Shown here: positions 4,275 to 8,250 of the stretch, in pieces
Layout of the letters: each line of letters starts with the position of its first letter
Position numbering within the stretch: position 1 is the first letter of the stretch
NCBI GenBank assembly: GCA_035472475.1
Contig: DATIPA010000201.1
Coordinates: forward strand, 1 to 8,250
Length of the DNA: 8,250 nucleotides
Reading direction: 5' to 3'
From: JAFAXD01 sp035472475
GTDB lineage: Bacteria; Pseudomonadota; Alphaproteobacteria; Rhizobiales; Xanthobacteraceae
Program-made: the position numbers and the translations under genes
Notes under the pieces: generated by a model
Told to the model about the DNA's origin: nothing
Seen by the model: only the letters and a program-made list of their open reading frames with translations
The model's database searches: none

Positions 4275-7049
4275 TCAACAGTGCGGTTGCCCCGGCCCGC
4301 CGCATGCGGGCTTGCCCGCGGGCTTGGCCGCAGCAGCAGGGCGCGGTGGCGGTGGCGCAGCTGGACGGGGCGGCGGCGGGGCCGCAGCGGCCCTGGGCGG
4401 CGGTGGAGGCGCAGGCCGCGCGGCTGCCGGCGGCGGCGGGGCCGGTCGCACGACAGGGGGCGGCGGGGCCGGTGGACGCGGCGCGATGTTCGCCAGCGGT
4501 GCCGGGGTCGGCGGCGTTGCGTGTTGCGGAGCCGGCGGTGCCGCATGCTGCGGCATGGGGGCCGGGGGGGCCGTGTGGGTTGGCGGCGGCGTGGTCGGTG
4601 CCGCTAGCGCGGACGGGTGCGGCGCGGTCGGCGGCGTCGTTGCCGATGGCGCGTGACCGGTTACTCCCGGCCCGATTGCGGCAGGCCCACCGGTCCCGGG
4701 CGGCGGGCCGTGTGGCTGCGTCGATCCGGGTCCTGGAAGAGCGGCGGTTGGAGATGGACCGCCAGCGGGTGGGCCACCGTGCTGCGGCGTGTGGCTGGCC
4801 GGCAGGTTGGCACTCGGCGGTGCTCCGGGCACCGGAGGCTGACCGGCGGAACCCGGGACCGGCAGGGCGTGCGCTTGACCGGCCGGCAGGGCGGCGGTTG
4901 TGGCCGCTCCTCCGGGCGCGGGTGTCGGACCATGCGCGGGCGCTTGACCGGCAGGCAGGGCCGCGGACGGCGACGTCCCGGGTGCGGGCGTCTGGCCGCG
5001 GGCCGGCGCCTGACCGCTGGGCAGCGCGGCAGTCGATGCTGCGCCGGGTTGGCCCGCGGCCGGACCGTGAGCTGGCGCCGGTCCAGCCGGCGAGGCAGCT
5101 GCTGGCGCGGTGCCGGTCGGCTGACCCGAAGCCGGAGGAGTTTGTCCGCCGGGCAGGGCTGCGGTCGCGGCGGCCCCCGGGGCCGGCGACAGCGGCTGAC
5201 CCTTGAATCCCGGCAGCGGCTGACCGAGCGGCGCACGCGCCGGCTGGCCGGCGGCTATCGCACCGGGAGCCCCGGAAGCACCGGGAGTTGCGCCGGGCGC
5301 GCCCGGGGTGCCGGGAGTCCCAGGCGTCCCCGCGCCATGGAACGCGGCGGCGCGGGCCGCAACCGATGGCGGAAGTGAGGGGCCGACCGAGGCGGGCGTC
5401 GCCGTGGCGCCGGGCGCGGTGCCGCCGGCGGATGTCGGCGCGGCGGCCGCGGTCGCGATCGGCTGGGTCGTGGTCTGACCGGCCGGATTGCGGATGGTGA
5501 CGTTGTTGGTCGTGTTGTTGACGATCACCGTGTTGTGGACGTTGTTGTAGATGATGTTGTTTGGCGGCGGCGGCGCGATATAGGCCGGCGTCACCACGTA
5601 GGCCGGAATCGGCTGATACACCGGGATCGGCAGGACGAGCGCAAAGATCGGCGGCGGCGGCGGCGGAAGCGCTACCCAAAAGGCGGCCCGCGGCGCCAGG
5701 AAGATGATCGGCGGCGGCGGCGGCGGCGCGAACGCAAATACCGGATCGCCAAAGTAGAGCACCGGCCGATCCACGAAGACGATTTCATCCGGCGGCGGCG
5801 GGGGCACATCGTAGGCGATCGCGGCGAATGTCGGCGGCGGCGCCAGCGCAGCCTGAAATTCGGCCAGACGGCGTTCGGCGTCCGGCACGTGCGGGCCACG
5901 CGGATAGCGACGCAGATAGGACCAATAGGCGGGCGGCGTATCGGTGAGCCGCGTTCGCCGCCACGTCAACGCTTCGCGGCGTGCGGCGATGATGGCGCGC
6001 ACGCGGGGAGACATCGGATCGTCCGGATAGGCGGCGACGAAATCCGTGTAACCCTGCAGCGTGTCGCCCTCGAGCGCGGCCGCATAGGCATCCTGCGGGC
6101 CGATTTCGCGCATCGGTCGCGCGCGTACCTCGGCGGCCTGCTGCACAGACACCGGCGGCGGCGGGGCGTTGGCGGCGCGCTCGAAAAATTCGAACGAGGA
6201 TTTGATATTGGCTGATTGCCAGGGAATCTCGGCGCCCTTCGTGGTCTCGTTGACCCGCAGGCGCACGCGATTGAATATGTCGACAGGCTGCAGACCGCCG
6301 TCGCGAATCATCTCGGCGAGAGCCTGCGCGTAGGCGCCATAGGGGCCGTCGCCGTCGGGCGCCACGGTGCCGGGCGCTGCGTTGAACGCAATCAGCGCTC
6401 CGGGTTCGGCGTCCACCAAAGCGAGGCCGCCTGCGAGCGGCGGGCCAGATTTGGCGAACGGATTGGCCCGGCCTCCATCGAGTACAACGATGTCGGCCTT
6501 GAGATTCATGCCCGCGAGCGGACGCGTGTAATCGGACATGCGCACCGCCTCGACCGGGACGTCGGCGGCGCGCGCGAGTTTTGCGTCGATCGGAACGAAG
6601 TAGTTCTCGCCTTCGTACTGCACACCGTAGCCGCTCAGATAGATGAACGCCGCGGTGTCGGGGCCGGACGCCTGCGCTTTGTCGAGAAAGTCGCGCAGCG
6701 CACGACGCATCGATTCCTGATCGAGGTCGCGCGCGCCCACAACGTCGAAGCCCGCGGCTTGCAGCGTCTGGGCAATCAGGCCGGCGTCGTTGGCCGCCGT
6801 TTTAAGGGGAGCTGTCTGGTATCCCGAATTGCCGACCACGAGCGCGATGCGCTTTTGCCCTCCGCCGGCGGGAGGGGGACCAGCCTGCGGACCCGGCACC
6901 GGTGCCGGCACTGCACTGGGCGCCGGGGCAGCAGCATTCTGCGCGGAGGGAGTGCCGTTTTGCGCGGAGGGAGTGCTGTTCTGTGCCGCGACCAGGCCGC
7001 CAATCGCGAGCGCGCCAAGCGTGACGATCAGTCCGAGAGTTCTTGTCAT
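4275..7049 (-). CDS. Exported caspase-like (peptidase C14) pseudoenzyme with long Pro/Ala/Gly tail
   Basis: The protein has 924 residues. In order: a signal peptide (about 1-22), a short Pro/Ala linker with two copies of N-x-TPSAQ (24-37), and a caspase-like domain (about 66-292) that starts KRIALVVGNSGYQTAPLK. Next is a helical repeat region (about 315-405) with AYWSYLRRYPRGPHVPDAERRL. Then come proline-rich hydrophobic segments (406-495), an Asn-rich stretch (497-518), GxP triplets (574-596), a degenerate ~22-residue repeat around AALPxGQ, and a Pro-rich end. The caspase dyad is replaced: the SGHG histidine is Tyr141 (SGYG) and the DACR cysteine is Gly193 (DGGR). Proteolysis is therefore unlikely and a binding or structural role is more plausible. 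Its only cysteines, 916 and 924, are in the last nine residues (CGGPGQPHC). The frame is open upstream to 7151. I chose the ATG at 7049 because the signal peptide begins there, though its ribosome site is poor. Catalytically substituted caspase homologues are known in bacteria. Confidence 0.88.
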   Translation of the reverse strand: MTRTLGLIVTLGALAIGGLVAAQNSTPSAQNGTPSAQNAAAPAPSAVPAPVPGPQAGPPPAGGGQKRIALVVGNSGYQTAPLKTAANDAGLIAQTLQAAGFDVVGARDLDQESMRRALRDFLDKAQASGPDTAAFIYLSGYGVQYEGENYFVPIDAKLARAADVPVEAVRMSDYTRPLAGMNLKADIVVLDGGRANPFAKSGPPLAGGLALVDAEPGALIAFNAAPGTVAPDGDGPYGAYAQALAEMIRDGGLQPVDIFNRVRLRVNETTKGAEIPWQSANIKSSFEFFERAANAPPPPVSVQQAAEVRARPMREIGPQDAYAAALEGDTLQGYTDFVAAYPDDPMSPRVRAIIAARREALTWRRTRLTDTPPAYWSYLRRYPRGPHVPDAERRLAEFQAALAPPPTFAAIAYDVPPPPPDEIVFVDRPVLYFGDPVFAFAPPPPPPIIFLAPRAAFWVALPPPPPPIFALVLPIPVYQPIPAYVVTPAYIAPPPPNNIIYNNVHNTVIVNNTTNNVTIRNPAGQTTTQPIATAAAAPTSAGGTAPGATATPASVGPSLPPSVAARAAAFHGAGTPGTPGTPGAPGATPGASGAPGAIAAGQPARAPLGQPLPGFKGQPLSPAPGAAATAALPGGQTPPASGQPTGTAPAAASPAGPAPAHGPAAGQPGAASTAALPSGQAPARGQTPAPGTSPSAALPAGQAPAHGPTPAPGGAATTAALPAGQAHALPVPGSAGQPPVPGAPPSANLPASHTPQHGGPPAGGPSPTAALPGPGSTQPHGPPPGTGGPAAIGPGVTGHAPSATTPPTAPHPSALAAPTTPPPTHTAPPAPMPQHAAPPAPQHATPPTPAPLANIAPRPPAPPPPVVRPAPPPPAAARPAPPPPPRAAAAPPPPRPAAPPPPRPAAAAKPAGKPACGGPGQPHC
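4725..5162 (-). repeat. Degenerate ~22-residue tandem repeats in the caspase-like protein
   Basis: Residues 630-775 contain repeated units built around AALPxGQxPAxG. The leucine, or its counterpart, is at residues 632, 653 (Ser), 676, 698, 721, 749 and 771, giving steps of 21-28 with most near 22. The best copies are AALPSGQAPARG, AALPAGQAPAHG and AALPAGQAHALP. The DNA copies have drifted, so this is an old, length-variable coding repeat rather than a recent duplication. Such Pro/Ala/Gly repeats usually form extended, flexible, wall-spanning or surface segments. Confidence 0.7.
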
Positions 7050-7393
7050 TGTGATGCCCCGGGAACGGAAACCGCTGCATGCCAGTACAGGGCAGCGGCA
7101 CTGAATGTTCTCTGAATGGACGGCGTCAACAATGCGGCGACTTGGCGGCATTAATCATGCGGCGGTGGGAAATTCATATTTCGTTACAAAAGTTTTTTGG
7201 TGAGTGCGGAACCCTTTACCCTTTGTTGCGTTGCATGCGTCGGACGGGGGTCTCCCTCGTGTAGTATTCGGTCTTGCGGGGCACGAGACCCGCTTAGGTA
7301 TGTCCTTCCGCAGTTGCGTCCCAGGGTTCGCGGCCGCGGTGGAACCGCGTCCGCTGCGGCGGCTCACACCGACGCTCGCAATCAGGATGATCC
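7050..7393. other. Divergent intergenic region between caspase-like and kinase genes
   Basis: These 344 bases separate the start of the caspase-like gene (-) from the start of the kinase gene (+) and must hold the promoters of both. An AT-rich patch at 7169-7199 stands out from the GC-rich surroundings and is a likely promoter area, though no clear -35/-10 set could be assigned. GGTCTCCCTCGTG (7249-7261) and CACGAGACC (7282-7290) form an imperfect inverted repeat with a 4-base bulge, possibly leader structure for the kinase mRNA. Short readings here are not gene-like. Confidence 0.5.
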
Positions 7394-8250
7394 ATGCCGT
7401 CCTCTGGCCAGGCCGCTGATACGCCAACGCACACCAACGATCTACCTGCGCACACCGAGGATGCAGGCCTGCCGCTCGCCCCAGCCAACGGCAAATCTGC
7501 GTTCGAACTCAAGGACCTGCTGCACGCGCTGCAGGCGGTGCGGACCGGCGATTTCTCGGTTCGGCTGCCCGGCGACCACCTCGGTATCGAAGGCAAGATC
7601 GCGGACACCTTCAACGAAATCGTGGGCGCCAACGAGCGCATGGCAAAGCAGCTCGAACGCGTCGGCCAAGTGGTCGGCCGTGAGGGCAAGACGCGCCAGC
7701 GCGTGCGATTCGGCCTCGCCGGCGGCGCCTGGGGCGAAATGGAGACGTCGATCAATTCGCTGATCGACGATCTCTTGTGGCCAACCCGCGAGGTCACCCG
7801 CGTCATTGGCGCGGTCGCGGAAGGCGACCTGCTCGAAACCGTTCGTCTCGACGTCGAAGGCCGCCCGCTCAAGGGCGAGTTTCTGCAGTCGGCGATGATC
7901 GTCAACACGATGATCAAGCAGCTCGGCGTATTCACGTCGGAAGTGACGCGCGTCGCGCGCGAAGTCGGCACCGAAGGCAAGCTCGGCGGCCAGGCGCAGG
8001 TCCCGGAAGTGACCGGCGTCTGGAAGGATCTGACCGAGAGCGTCAACTCGATGGCGAACAATCTGACTGCGCAGGTCCGCAACATCGCCGACGTCACGAT
8101 CGCGGTCGCCAACGGCGATTTGTCCAAGAAGATCACCGTCGACGTGCGCGGCGAGATCCTGCAGCTCAAGGAAGCCATCAACACGATGGTGGACCAGCTG
8201 CGCTCGTTTGCCTCGGAAGTGACGCGCGTCGCGCGCGAGGTCGGCACCGA
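7394..8250 (+). CDS. Soluble multi-HAMP sensor protein, probably hybrid histidine kinase (5' part)
   Basis: The frame is open from the ATG at 7394 to the window end (285 full codons plus two bases), so the gene is cut by the window. AGGA (7384-7387) lies 6 bases before the start. After about 35 polar N-terminal residues without a signal peptide or membrane segment, HAMP-type modules follow, alternating two sorts: GDFSVRLP / GDLLETVRLDVEGRP / GDLSKKITVDVRGEI, and EGKTRQRVRFGLAGGAW / EGKLGGQAQVPEVTGVW. The segment SEVTRVAREVGTE recurs at residues 182 and 274, a period of 92 residues, which is one HAMP pair. This is the arrangement of group III (Nik1/Os1-type) hybrid histidine kinases, in which cytosolic HAMP arrays pass signals to a kinase core and receiver. 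In fungi these sense osmotic stress; the bacterial signal is unknown. The kinase domains would lie beyond the window and are inferred, not seen. Confidence 0.88.
   Translation, partial: MPSSGQAADTPTHTNDLPAHTEDAGLPLAPANGKSAFELKDLLHALQAVRTGDFSVRLPGDHLGIEGKIADTFNEIVGANERMAKQLERVGQVVGREGKTRQRVRFGLAGGAWGEMETSINSLIDDLLWPTREVTRVIGAVAEGDLLETVRLDVEGRPLKGEFLQSAMIVNTMIKQLGVFTSEVTRVAREVGTEGKLGGQAQVPEVTGVWKDLTESVNSMANNLTAQVRNIADVTIAVANGDLSKKITVDVRGEILQLKEAINTMVDQLRSFASEVTRVAREVGT
7937..8250 (+). repeat. Tandem coding repeat of the HAMP-pair unit
   Basis: The 38 bases at 7937-7974 recur at 8213-8250 with a single difference (GAA versus GAG), offset by 276 bases, or 92 codons. The second copy runs to the window edge, so further units are expected beyond it. 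Near-identity at third codon positions points to recent duplication or gene conversion between units, whereas the sequence between the two copies has no full second unit visible for comparison. Confidence 0.85.

Noticed and set aside
4225..5679. 484-codon minus-strand frame and long plus-strand frames over 4281-5378
   Set aside because: They lie in other frames of the Pro/Ala/Gly-rich tail, where GC-rich low-complexity DNA leaves all frames open. Their products are Arg-rich nonsense.
7294..8247. 317-codon minus-strand frame opposite the kinase gene
   Set aside because: It is a Ser/Arg/Thr-rich shadow. The plus frame has clear HAMP modules and a ribosome site.
7937..8250. Direct DNA repeat as a sign of a mobile element
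   Set aside because: It is in frame, spaced by exactly 92 codons, and explained by duplicated HAMP units.

Overview
The window is GC-rich DNA from an alphaproteobacterium, most likely of the Hyphomicrobiales (Bradyrhizobium / Rhodopseudomonas / Xanthobacteraceae-like). This placement is inferred from codon and base composition, the style of GuaA, the caspase-like protein with a long proline-rich tail, and the soluble multi-HAMP kinase. No rRNA, tRNA, insertion sequence or CRISPR array was seen.

Layout from left to right. (1) guaA, GMP synthase (90-1643, +). (2) A 72-codon gene (1781-1999, +) with an internal in-frame TGA in a YCGQ-TGA-GY context. It reads as a SelW/Rdx-family selenoprotein, with a bacterial SECIS-like hairpin just after the TGA and a strong hairpin after its stop. 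Ordinary gene calling would miss it, because the TGA splits the frame. (3) A small secreted protein on the minus strand (2128-2337). (4) A 424-base divergent intergenic region with a CRP/FNR-type palindrome and alternating CG tracts. (5) A two-gene operon (2762-4153, +): a class I SAM-dependent methyltransferase and an SDR-family protein whose Rossmann motifs are intact but whose Ser-Tyr-Lys catalytic residues are replaced. (6) A GC-only hairpin between convergent genes. (7) A 924-residue exported caspase-like protein (4275-7049, -) with both catalytic residues replaced (His to Tyr, Cys to Gly), a repeat domain and a very long Pro/Ala/Gly tail. (8) A 344-base divergent intergenic region. (9) The 5' end of a soluble multi-HAMP sensor kinase (7394 to window end, +), recognisable by 92-residue HAMP-pair repeats like those of group III (Nik1/Os1-type) hybrid histidine kinases.

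The genes do not form one pathway. guaA is housekeeping. The methyltransferase and SDR are probably co-transcribed. The caspase-like gene and the kinase gene are divergent and may share a control region. The most notable item is the unannotated selenoprotein with its recoding signal. Next come two enzyme folds whose active-site residues have been lost: the caspase-like protein and the SDR.
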